Origin: JAAXGX01 sp965221595
GTDB taxonomy: Bacteria; Acidobacteriota; Vicinamibacteria; Vicinamibacterales; UBA8438
Assembly: GCA_965221595.1 (NCBI GenBank)
Contig: OZ244900.1
Coordinates: 2,480,001 to 2,544,000 of the forward strand
DNA: 64,000 nucleotides
Direction: 5' to 3'
A program made the translations under genes and the position numbers. Numbering within the stretch: the first letter of the stretch is position 1; every line of letters starts with the position of its first letter. A model generated the notes under the pieces. The model was given only the letters and a program-made list of their open reading frames with translations. It was not told the origin of the DNA and did no database searches. Of this stretch, positions 1 to 7,668 are shown in pieces.

Positions 1-719
1 TCCTCCGGCGGCTCGGCGGCGGCGCGCTGAATCCAGAACGTGTTCAGCCCCGCGGAGGCGGCGCCGTTGACGTCCCACGAGTTGGACGAGACGAACCCCA
101 GCGCCGACCGGCCCACCCCGAGCCGCTCCAGCCCGAGCTGGTAGACACGCGGGCTGACCTTGAAGATCTTGACCTCCTCGACACTGATGATCGTGTCCAG
201 CAGGTGGTCGATGCCCGCGCTGCGCGCCGCCGCCGCCAGCATCCGGGGCTCCCCGTTGGAAAGGATGGCCAGCCGCAGGCCGCGGCTGCGCAAGGCCTCC
301 AGGCCGGGGCGTACGTCGGGGAACGCCGCCAGCGACAGATACGCCTCCATGAGCCGCTCGCGACGCGGCGCGGTGAGGTCCAGGCCGAGGCTGCGCGCCG
401 CGTAGACCAGCGCGTCCGCCGTGACCAGCCAGAAGTCGCGGTGGCGGCCCATGAGGCTGCGCAGCAGGCTGTACTGGAGCTGCTTCGCCCGCCAGCGCTG
501 GGCCAGGGCGTCGCCCCGACCGGGGAACAGCTCCTCGCACAGCGCCGTCACCGAGAACACGTCGAACAACGTGCCGTAGGCATCGAACGCAAACGCCTCG
601 ATGCCCGCCGCGCCGCCCGGCTGGAAGGCGGCCGCGCGCGCGACGCCGGTGCGCGCGACGCCGGCACCGGCCGCCCCTGCCCCGAGGGTCCTGACGAACG
701 CCCTGCGACCGGTCCGCAT
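1..719 (-). CDS. Tat-exported (S)-2-haloacid dehalogenase-like HAD hydrolase, C-terminus off the window
   Basis: The minus-strand reading frame opens with ATG at 719 and runs without a stop to base 1, so at least 239 residues are present and the 3' end is missing. The N-terminus carries a twin-arginine stretch (RRAFVR, residues 5-10) followed by an Ala/Gly-rich segment, which suggests Tat export. The HAD nucleophile motif FDAYGTLFD places the catalytic Asp at residue 46. LSNGEP, a Lys in EVKIFKVSP and SSNSWDVNGA near residue 210 match the type II haloacid dehalogenase signature. The family hydrolyses 2-haloacids to 2-hydroxyacids; whether this protein does so is inference. The signal region contains a short tandem repeat (VART-GVART-GVARA). 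It lies just upstream of the DUF1080 gene on the same strand. Confidence 0.8.
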   Translation of the reverse strand, partial: MRTGRRAFVRTLGAGAAGAGVARTGVARAAAFQPGGAAGIEAFAFDAYGTLFDVFSVTALCEELFPGRGDALAQRWRAKQLQYSLLRSLMGRHRDFWLVTADALVYAARSLGLDLTAPRRERLMEAYLSLAAFPDVRPGLEALRSRGLRLAILSNGEPRMLAAAARSAGIDHLLDTIISVEEVKIFKVSPRVYQLGLERLGVGRSALGFVSSNSWDVNGAASAGLNTFWIQRAAAEPPE

Positions 720-740
720 GCGGCTCCCGACCGGCCCGCC

Positions 741-1340
741 TTACAGCTCGCGGATGCGCACGTTGCGGAACTTCACGACGCCCAGGCCGTACTGCAGTGC
801 GATGGGGCCGTCCGTGTACGTCGAGTCCTCCATGTCCACGGTCTGCGTGCCGTTGAGCGTGACCGTCAGCCGCGGGCCGTCGGCCCGGATCTCATAGGTG
901 TTCCACTGGCCGCCGGCGTTGATGACGGCCGTCGGCGCGGCGAAGTGCACGATGCCCCCTGTGCGGTAGGTCTGATCGGCCCGCGTGTCGTAGATGTTCA
1001 CCTCGTACGAGTTGTTGTCGCGGACCGCCTGCGAGTCCTGGCAACGAATGAAGATGCCGCTGTTGGCGGGCTCGTCCACCCAGAACTCCAGCGTCAGCAC
1101 GAAGTCGGCGTACGACCGCGGCGTGACGAGGAAGCCGCCGCCGCTGTCGGCCTGCACCGCGCCGTCCGCGAGCTCCCAGTTGGCGTCGCCGAGGACGTTC
1201 CAGCCGTCGAGGGTCGAGCCGTCGAACAGCGTCACCCAGCCGTCGTCGTCCTGGCCCGCCGCCGCGCTCTCGACGTGCAGGCCGGGACTCCCGACCGCAA
1301 GCAGCCCGATTCCAAGCAAAACGATGGTTGCGTGCTTCAT
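741..1340 (-). CDS. Secreted DUF1080 (3-keto-disaccharide hydrolase-type) protein
   Basis: 199 residues with a Sec-type signal peptide (MKHATIVLLGIGLLAVGSPG, then an Ala-rich stretch). After it comes one DUF1080 lectin-like sandwich with WVTLFDGSTLDGWN near the start, NSGIFIRCQD in the middle, and YTDGPIALQYG...VKFRNVRIREL at the end, which is the classical C-terminal signature. The family is annotated as 3-keto-disaccharide hydrolase and is abundant in Acidobacteria and Planctomycetes; the substrate here is unknown. The start at 1340 was chosen because it directly precedes the signal peptide and a GGGAGA ribosome binding site lies just upstream. Confidence 0.85.
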   Translation of the reverse strand: MKHATIVLLGIGLLAVGSPGLHVESAAAGQDDDGWVTLFDGSTLDGWNVLGDANWELADGAVQADSGGGFLVTPRSYADFVLTLEFWVDEPANSGIFIRCQDSQAVRDNNSYEVNIYDTRADQTYRTGGIVHFAAPTAVINAGGQWNTYEIRADGPRLTVTLNGTQTVDMEDSTYTDGPIALQYGLGVVKFRNVRIREL

Positions 1341-1381
1341 CTCTATTCTCCCTGGTGCGATTGGCGCCCCGTTCATCTTCA

Positions 1382-2416
1382 TCAGCGGCCGTCGCCCGCC
1401 CGCTCCTCTTCCTGGCGCGCGCCGGCCAACTGGTTGTACAGCCCGTAGTTCCCTTCGTGGCACGCGTACTCGTACAGCGTCCCGCCCCGCTTCATCAGCA
1501 GCACCGCGCTGAACGGGCGCGTGAACGTCGTCAGGTCGTTCACGGTGTATTCGTACCGCAGGGTGTCCTCGGCCACGAGGCTGAAGCGCTCCGTCAGGTG
1601 CAGCGTGGCGCCGGTGCCGGCCGCTATCGCCACCGTGGGGTTGAAACTGGCCACCTTGTCGGTGAAGTTCGTGGTCTCGACCACCAGGGTGTCGCCCTCC
1701 CAGTAGCCGCGCGAATCGCCCATCCACTGGCGGATGCGCCCCGATACGTGTTCGCGCCCGTCGAGCGGCACGATGCGGGCATCGTGAATCATCTCGTGAA
1801 GAACGACCAGGTGCCCGGCGGTCTGGAAGAGCTGGATGTTCTGGTTGTAGAAGCCGGGCAGGATCGGCGGCCCCGTGTTGAACCCGAGGATGCAGCGCTC
1901 CGCGAGACCGCGAGCCTCGTGGCTGTCGGCGCTGATCCCCGCCGAGCGGACGCGCACCGGCAGCGTGCCGCCTACGTCTTCCGCGAGCGACAGCACCTGG
2001 TTCACGGCCCCGGGTTGCAGCGGCGGGACGCGTCCGTCGGGCGGATCGACGATGAGCGACGTGCGCTGATCATCGAGGATCCGGGCGCCCTGGTCCATCC
2101 AGTAGCTGTTGTACGCGCCGACGTCGCCACCGACCGGCAGCCTGGACCGCTCCGTGGTCGGCGCCAGGGCGGCGGCGCTCTGCGCCGCGGCCTCGGCCTC
2201 GATGGCGGCGGCCTCCTCCGCCCGGTAGACCGCCTGGTCGGCGAGGTCCGCAGGCCGTTCGAGCGGCGTCAGCGTGCGGAAATCCCACACGCCCTGCAGG
2301 TCCGGCCTGCCATCCGGCAGCCGCGGCGGATCGAACGGCGTCTGGGCCTCGGCCGGCGCCGCGCCGGCGGCCAGCAACGACAGGACCGCCGCAACAACGA
2401 AGACTGCGCTGGTCAT
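1382..2416 (-). CDS. Secreted PDLQGVW/CHEGNYG family protein, copy 1
   Basis: 344 residues. Start ATG at 2416 follows an AGGAGG box 5 bases upstream and gives a clean signal peptide ending near AEAQ (residue 25). It belongs to an unnamed acidobacterial family found six times in this window. Shared blocks, in order, are PDLQGVW with TPLERP, RTSLIVDPPDGR, an invariant RC, an HDARI(V/I)PLDGR block, W-x-GDSRG-x-WEGDTLVVET-x-NF, an ERF block, and a C-terminal YACHEGNYGLYN with GAR. The two invariant Cys (RC and ACHEGN) could form a disulfide or bind a ligand. No enzymatic function is known to me; a periplasmic location is inferred from the signal peptide. Confidence 0.8.
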   Translation of the reverse strand: MTSAVFVVAAVLSLLAAGAAPAEAQTPFDPPRLPDGRPDLQGVWDFRTLTPLERPADLADQAVYRAEEAAAIEAEAAAQSAAALAPTTERSRLPVGGDVGAYNSYWMDQGARILDDQRTSLIVDPPDGRVPPLQPGAVNQVLSLAEDVGGTLPVRVRSAGISADSHEARGLAERCILGFNTGPPILPGFYNQNIQLFQTAGHLVVLHEMIHDARIVPLDGREHVSGRIRQWMGDSRGYWEGDTLVVETTNFTDKVASFNPTVAIAAGTGATLHLTERFSLVAEDTLRYEYTVNDLTTFTRPFSAVLLMKRGGTLYEYACHEGNYGLYNQLAGARQEEERAGDGR

Positions 2417-2575
2417 GGTGTCCTCCTGCCTTCCTGCTGTGTCCACGCTGCGAGGGTCTACCGCCTGAACGGGAACGATCATACCGCCGCTTCCGTCCCG
2501 CCGTCCCGCTCCGGTGTGACCGGCGGGCATGGGCCGCCAGGACCGCGCCGCGGGCAGCCGGGTCGGCCGCGGGCC

Positions 2576-3655
2576 TCAACGCGTGTCCGGCTGCTCCCAG
2601 CTCGCCGCGGTGCGGGGTCCGAACTCGCGCGCGGCGCCGAGGATGCCCAGCATGATGCCCGCGTTGCCCTCGTGGCAGGCGAACTCGTAGATGGCCGCCT
2701 GCTGCCGCTTGAGGGTCACGACGGCCGTCCACGGCCGGGCCCAGGTCGTCGGGTCGTCGAAGGTCAGCTCGTAGCGTATGGCGTCGGACGCCACGCGGGT
2801 CAGGCGCTCCTCGAGGCGCAGATGCCCGGCGGCGCCCAGGAAGTTGGTCTTGGGCGAGAAGTTCGCGGTCTCGATGACCAGCGTGTCGCCCTCCCAGCGC
2901 CCCACCGAGTCGCCGTGCCACTGGCGGATGCGCGGGGACGGATGCGGCGCCCCGTCCAGACGCACGATCCGCGCGTCGTGGTTCGTCTCCATCACGAGTA
3001 CGAAATGGCCCGGCGCCTGGAAGATCTGGTAGTAGCCGTACAGCGGGTCGCCGCGGGGTCCGGGGCCGATGCGCGGCATCCCCGGCGTCACGCAGCGGGC
3101 GCGCGTGTTGAGGTCCTCCGGGCCGGCCGGATCGACATCCCGCGCGGTCAGCGCCGCCCACCGCGCAGCTGCCGCGGGCAGCAGCAGCGGCAGCCGGCCG
3201 TCGGGCGGGTCCACGATCTGCGCCGTGCGGTTGTCGAACTCCCGTTCCACCATGAAATTCGAGCTGCGATTCGCCCCGCGCCGCCGAAACGCATCGACGT
3301 CCGCCAGCGCGGTCAGAAACAGCGTGTCGCCGATGGCGAGGTCCGCATCGTTCTCCTTGAATATGCGCTCCGCCCGCCGCGACAGCTCCGCGACTTCGTC
3401 GTCGGTGAGGAACGCCCGCCCCGCGAGGGCCGCCGGCCGCTCGAAGGGCGTCGCGCTCGTATTCAGCCAGACGCCCTGCAGGTCCGGCTGGCCGTCCGGT
3501 GTGCGCGGCGCCGTCCAGGAGCCGGCCGCCACCGTCGACGGCGTCTCCCCACCGGCCGCGCGTTCCTGGGCAGCCCCGGGCCGGGGTGCCGGCGCGACGA
3601 CAACGAACGCGACGATGGCCAGGGCGCTCGCGAACGCGGATCGCGTATCGTGCAT
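2576..3655 (-). CDS. Secreted PDLQGVW/CHEGNYG family protein, copy 2 (divergent)
   Basis: 359 residues from ATG 3655, which precedes a signal peptide (MHDTRSAFASALAIVAFVVV, then Ala/Pro-rich). It keeps QPDLQGVW, TPFERPAALAGR, QIVDPPDGRLP, ARCVTPG, NHDARIVRLDG, IRQWHGDSVGRWEGDTLVIETANF and FACHEGN. The last block reads CHEGNAGIMLGILGAAREFG rather than CHEGNYG, and the central region has a non-standard insertion (RGANRSSNFMVEREF), so it is the most divergent of the six copies. It lies upstream of copy 1 on the same strand with a 159-base gap. Function unknown. Confidence 0.78.
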   Translation of the reverse strand: MHDTRSAFASALAIVAFVVVAPAPRPGAAQERAAGGETPSTVAAGSWTAPRTPDGQPDLQGVWLNTSATPFERPAALAGRAFLTDDEVAELSRRAERIFKENDADLAIGDTLFLTALADVDAFRRRGANRSSNFMVEREFDNRTAQIVDPPDGRLPLLLPAAAARWAALTARDVDPAGPEDLNTRARCVTPGMPRIGPGPRGDPLYGYYQIFQAPGHFVLVMETNHDARIVRLDGAPHPSPRIRQWHGDSVGRWEGDTLVIETANFSPKTNFLGAAGHLRLEERLTRVASDAIRYELTFDDPTTWARPWTAVVTLKRQQAAIYEFACHEGNAGIMLGILGAAREFGPRTAASWEQPDTR

Positions 3656-3844
3656 CTTCCTATCTTCCTTCTCCCCTCCGGCACCGCCCATCTTACCGCC
3701 GCGGCCGGTCGCCGTGACACCGGCCCGCGCAGCATGCTGATCGGCACGCGCGCCGGGCAGGACGGTTACAATAGGCCGAATGTTGTGCAGCCGGCTCTGG
3801 ACGGACGATAGCCGAGGGCCGGCGCGTTTCCGGGAGGCGACACC

Positions 3845-4792
3845 GTGAAGACACTCCAGATTCGTTTCCACCCCTGGGCCGGGGCCGCGCTGGTAGCGCT
3901 CTGCGCGTCCGCCGTACTCGCCGCTGCCGGCAGCGAGCCGGCCGAGGCCGACCGCGCGGCGCTGCGGGCGTCGCTACCGCCGGTGAGCGCACTGCCGGCC
4001 GGCTTCCCGGCCGCAGGCGAGCTGGCGGGCCGCGGCGTCCTGCATACCGCGGGGGGCCAGTGGTCGTTCCGGCAGCACGACGGCGGCGACACCCACGGCT
4101 CCGACTCGCTGCCCCTCTGGGAGGACCGCCTGCGGGGCGGTGCCCACACGCAGGGCGCAGTGTTCGGCGTCGAGGACGGCGCGGTCGTCTCGACCGGCTA
4201 CCTCGTCCGCCAGGCGGATCTGGCCGCCAACAACAGCTTCCGCAACCTGAGCCTGCGGGGACTGGACTTCCCGGCGCCCCAGCACCTGACAGTCGACTTC
4301 ATCGCAAGCGAGGCCGGCGTCGAGAACGCGTACCTGCTGCTGTGGCACTTCCTGCCGCTGGAGGGCAAGGCCGGCGCGACGCTGCCGGTGGGACCGCTGC
4401 CGCCGGTCACCAGCCTGCCGCCGCGGTTCAGCCTCTACGCGTGCGAGGAGTTTCCGGACGACTTCTGCCCGCGCATGGGCCGCCATCACCGGGATCCGTC
4501 CGGGGGAGCGACCCGCCATCCCACGGCCACCGGGGACGACGGGGTCATCTACGGCGAGGCCGCCGGCAAGCTGATCTTCATCGAGTACGTCTTCCGGCAG
4601 CAGGACCTGCTGGACGGCGTCTCGTGGCCGGCAATACCGCTCAACGGCCTGCCGATCCCGCCCATCGACAACCTGCACCTGCTGCACTACAACGGCGAGG
4701 ACGGCGCGCCGGGACGGTACACCGCGCACATGTACTTCGTGCCCGAGAAGACCTACCTCTCGTGGGACCGGCAGCCGGCCGAGCTGAAGTAG
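3845..4792 (+). CDS. Secreted protein of unknown function
   Basis: 315 residues with GTG start at 3845 behind a GGGAGGCGA ribosome binding site. A signal peptide spans about residues 1-27 (RFHPWAGAALVALCASAVLAAAG). I do not recognise a family. The mature part is rich in Gly, Leu and Pro and has two internally similar blocks: VVSTGYLVRQADLAANNSFRNLSLRGLDFPAP and LIFIEYVFRQQDLLDGVSWPAIPLNGLPIPP are separated by about 100 residues and may be a duplicated beta-rich module. A His-rich spot (MGRHHRDPSGGATRH) could bind metal. The gene is 16 bases upstream of PDLQGVW copy 3 and heads a probable operon with copy 3 and msrPQ. Confidence 0.7.
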   Translation: MKTLQIRFHPWAGAALVALCASAVLAAAGSEPAEADRAALRASLPPVSALPAGFPAAGELAGRGVLHTAGGQWSFRQHDGGDTHGSDSLPLWEDRLRGGAHTQGAVFGVEDGAVVSTGYLVRQADLAANNSFRNLSLRGLDFPAPQHLTVDFIASEAGVENAYLLLWHFLPLEGKAGATLPVGPLPPVTSLPPRFSLYACEEFPDDFCPRMGRHHRDPSGGATRHPTATGDDGVIYGEAAGKLIFIEYVFRQQDLLDGVSWPAIPLNGLPIPPIDNLHLLHYNGEDGAPGRYTAHMYFVPEKTYLSWDRQPAELK

Positions 4793-4808
4793 CCACCGGG
4801 AGGAAGCG

Positions 4809-5855
4809 ATGCTTCAGGGCGCACGACTCGCGGCGGCGGCCGGCCTGCTGGTCGCCGCGCTCGCCGGCGGCGGTCCGCAGCTCGGCTCCGCCCGGGCGCA
4901 GCCTGTGGCAACCGACGGCGGGGACTTCACGGCGCCCCGTACGCCCTGGGGCCACCCGGATCTGCAAGGCATCTGGAGCACCGGCTACATCGAGGTGCCG
5001 CTGGAACGTCCCGACGCCTACGATGGTCGCGAGCGCCTGACGGCGGCCGAGGTGGCCGCCGAGCGCGAGCGGCTGGACGCTCAGCAGGACCATTCGACGG
5101 GCGGCACGCTGCCGACCACACCCCGCCCGGGCGACACCGGCACCTACAACACGGTCTTCAGCGGCCGGGGGCGGGACGTCATCCGCACCCGCCGCACCTC
5201 GCTGATCGTCGATCCGCCGGAGGCCCGCATCCCCTGGCGGCCGGGTGTGCGCGAGCAGGTGGCCGCCGAGATCTCGACCGCCGCAGGCGTTCGGGGCCGG
5301 TTCCGCCAGGAAGGCACCGACGGCCCCGAGGATCGGCCGAACGACCGCTGCCGGGGGGTCGTGCTGCCGCACCGCTTCGGCACATGGGAAGCCGGCGGCG
5401 GGCACCACCGCATCGTGCAGACCCCGGATGCCGTAACCATCTACTACGAGTACGGCCCGCACGGCGGCGCCTACCGCACCATCCCGCTCGACGGCCGCGC
5501 CCACCTGCCGGGCCACATCCGGCAGTGGCTGGGGGACGCGAGGGGCCGCTGGGAAGGTGACACCCTGGTGGTCGACACCGCCAACTTCACCGATCGGACC
5601 AGCTTCGAGGGCGCGCGCGACAACCTGCGCCTCACCGAGCGCTTCACGCGCGTCGGGCCGGACTTCGTCCTGTACCGCGTCACCGTCGAGGACGATACGG
5701 TGTTCACGCGGCCCTGGACGATGGAAATCCCGCTCACGCTGCAGGACGCAAGCGAGAACCGCATCTACGAGGCGGCGTGCCACGAGGGCAACTACGGCCT
5801 GACCGGCATCCTGTCCGGCGCCCGCGCCGAGGACGCCGGCCGCCAGTCTCGCTAG
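4809..5855 (+). CDS. Secreted PDLQGVW/CHEGNYG family protein, copy 3
   Basis: 348 residues from ATG 4809, which follows a GGGAGGAAG ribosome binding site. A signal peptide occupies about residues 1-31. The family blocks are HPDLQGIWSTGYIEVPLERP, RTSLIVDPPEARIPW (PPEAR replaces the usual PPDGR), NDRCRGV, TIPLDGRAHLPGHIRQWLGDARGRWEGDTLVVDTANF and EAACHEGNYGLTGILSGAR. The HDAR block is replaced by a Gly-rich HGGAYRT stretch. It is in the middle of a plus-strand cluster, 31 bases ahead of msrP, so the protein may share expression with envelope methionine repair; this is inferred from spacing only. Confidence 0.78.
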   Translation: MLQGARLAAAAGLLVAALAGGGPQLGSARAQPVATDGGDFTAPRTPWGHPDLQGIWSTGYIEVPLERPDAYDGRERLTAAEVAAERERLDAQQDHSTGGTLPTTPRPGDTGTYNTVFSGRGRDVIRTRRTSLIVDPPEARIPWRPGVREQVAAEISTAAGVRGRFRQEGTDGPEDRPNDRCRGVVLPHRFGTWEAGGGHHRIVQTPDAVTIYYEYGPHGGAYRTIPLDGRAHLPGHIRQWLGDARGRWEGDTLVVDTANFTDRTSFEGARDNLRLTERFTRVGPDFVLYRVTVEDDTVFTRPWTMEIPLTLQDASENRIYEAACHEGNYGLTGILSGARAEDAGRQSR

Positions 5856-5886
5856 CCGGCGCCCGACCGGACGAGGGTTCGAGACC

Positions 5887-6849
5887 ATGCTCATCAAGCG
5901 CACGCCGGCCATCCCCTCGTCCGCGATTACGGACGAGCGCGACTACCTGCGGCGGCGCGACTTCCTGAAGGTCGCCTCGGGCGCGGCGCTCGCCGCGGCG
6001 ACGGCCGCCGGGGCCCTGCCGGGCCGGCCGCTCCGCGCCGCGAGCGCGCAGGAACCGCTGGCGCCCATCACGCCCAGCCCGTTCAGCACCGACGAGAAGT
6101 GGAACTCGTTCCGCGACATCATCAGCTACAACAACTTCTACGAGTTCGGCACCGAGAAGGAGGACCCGGCGCGCCACGCCGGCCAGCTGCGCACCAGCCC
6201 GTGGACCGTCCGCGTCGAGGGACACATCGGAGTGCCCGAGGCGGACTACGCGCTGGAGGACATCCTCCGGCCGCACGCGCTGGAAGAGCGCGTCTACCGG
6301 CTGCGCTGCGTCGAGGCGTGGTCGATGGTCGTGCCGTGGGTCGGCTTCCCGCTCGGCGACCTCATCGACCGCTTCGCGCCGACGTCGCGGGCGCGCTACG
6401 TCCGCTTCGAGACGCTGTTCCGGCCCAGCGAGATGCCCGGCCAGCGGCGGCCCATCCTGCAGTGGCCGTACGTCGAGGCGCTGCGCATGGACGAGGCGCG
6501 GCACCCCCTGACCATCCTCGCGGTGGGCCTCTACGGCAAGACGCTGCTCAACCAGAACGGTGCGCCGCTGCGCCTCGTCGTGCCCTGGAAGTACGGCTTC
6601 AAGAGCATCAAGTCGATCGTCAAGATCCAGTTCGTCGAGAACCGGCCGCGCACGTCGTGGAACGTCTCGGCCCCCAGCGAGTACGGCTTCTGGGCCAACG
6701 TCAACCCGCACGTCGACCACCCGCGCTGGAGCCAGCGGAACGAACGCCGCATCGGCCGCTTCTTCCGCCAGGAGACGCGCATGTTCAACGGCTACGCCGA
6801 CCAGGTGGCGCACCTCTACGCCGGCATGGACCTGCGGCGCAACTACTAG
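5887..6849 (+). CDS. msrP: Protein-methionine-sulfoxide reductase catalytic subunit MsrP
   Basis: 320 residues. MsrP is the periplasmic molybdopterin enzyme that reduces methionine sulfoxide in envelope proteins using electrons from MsrQ. A Tat signal is visible (RRRDFLKVAS, residues 22-31, then Ala-rich). The sulfite-oxidase-type fold shows NFYEFGTEKEDP at about 83-94, the Mo-ligand Cys in YRLRCVEAWSM at residue 141, and KYGFKSIKSIVKIQF near residue 240, all diagnostic of YedY/MsrP. The length is normal for the family. The msrQ start lies 35 bases after its stop, matching the usual msrPQ operon order. Confidence 0.95.
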   Translation: MLIKRTPAIPSSAITDERDYLRRRDFLKVASGAALAAATAAGALPGRPLRAASAQEPLAPITPSPFSTDEKWNSFRDIISYNNFYEFGTEKEDPARHAGQLRTSPWTVRVEGHIGVPEADYALEDILRPHALEERVYRLRCVEAWSMVVPWVGFPLGDLIDRFAPTSRARYVRFETLFRPSEMPGQRRPILQWPYVEALRMDEARHPLTILAVGLYGKTLLNQNGAPLRLVVPWKYGFKSIKSIVKIQFVENRPRTSWNVSAPSEYGFWANVNPHVDHPRWSQRNERRIGRFFRQETRMFNGYADQVAHLYAGMDLRRNY

Positions 6850-6884
6850 GAGCCCGGGGACAGGATGCCCGCCCCCGGCATCCC

Positions 6885-7463
6885 ATGCGGCTGCTGAAGC
6901 CCCTCGTCTTCGCGGCCTGCCTCGTGCCGCTGGCCCTGCTGGTCTGGCGCGGATTCAGCGGCGGTCTGACCGCCAATCCCATCGAGTTCGTCACCCACCG
7001 CACGGGCGACTGGACGCTGCGGCTGCTGCTCGTCACGCTCGCCATCACGCCGCTGCGGCGGCTGACCGGCTGGCACGCCGTCATCCGGCTGCGCCGGATG
7101 CTGGGGCTGTTCGCCTTCTTCTACGGCAGCCTGCATCTGCTGACCTACGTGGTCCTCGACCACTTCTTCGCGTTCGGCTCCATGCTGGAAGACCTGACGG
7201 AGCGGCGCTTCGTGACCGCCGGCTTCACAGGCTTCGTTCTCATGGTGCCGCTGGCGCTCACGTCCACGCAGGCCATGATGCGGCGGCTCGGCGGCCGGCG
7301 CTGGCAGGCGCTGCACCGGCTGGTCTACGTCAGCGCGTGCGCCGGCGTCGTCCACTACCTCTGGCTCGTCAAGGCCGACCTCCGCCCGCCGCTCGTCTAC
7401 GCGGGGGTGCTGGCGCTGCTGCTGGGGTTCCGGTTGTACCGGGCAGCCGCTTCACGCGGATGA
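6885..7463 (+). CDS. msrQ: Heme-binding membrane subunit MsrQ
   Basis: 192 residues with about five or six hydrophobic segments of the ferric-reductase-like transmembrane type. MsrQ passes quinol electrons through heme b to MsrP. Candidate heme-ligand histidines are in YGSLHLLTYV, QALHRLVYVS and VVHYLWLVK. TPLRRLTGW and LRRMLGLFAFFYGSLH are typical of YedZ/MsrQ. ATG 6885 was chosen because the reading frame upstream has no other hydrophobic start and this start gives the usual N-terminal membrane helix. It forms an operon with msrP. Confidence 0.93.
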   Translation: MRLLKPLVFAACLVPLALLVWRGFSGGLTANPIEFVTHRTGDWTLRLLLVTLAITPLRRLTGWHAVIRLRRMLGLFAFFYGSLHLLTYVVLDHFFAFGSMLEDLTERRFVTAGFTGFVLMVPLALTSTQAMMRRLGGRRWQALHRLVYVSACAGVVHYLWLVKADLRPPLVYAGVLALLLGFRLYRAAASRG

Positions 7464-7668
7464 GTGACACGGACCGCACCGACCGGCCCGCACCGGGGAC
7501 GCCGCCGCACATCAAGCCCTGGGCCGCCTGCGCCACGGACGCCGAGCGGCTCGACAGTCGTGCCGGCCAGCGGCGGCTGCTACGCGCTGCAGCTTGTGTG
7601 GTCCACGCCGCTCCGCAGGGGAATGAGCCGTTGCGAGCCGGCTCGCCGGCGCCGGCCGTCGTCAACCG

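Noticed and set aside
204..1448. Long arginine-rich frames on the strand opposite real genes (also at 1328-3811, 8092-10761, 13252-14676, 26834-29002 and elsewhere)
   Set aside because: They are antisense shadows typical of high-GC DNA, lack signal or domain patterns, and coincide with well-supported genes on the other strand.
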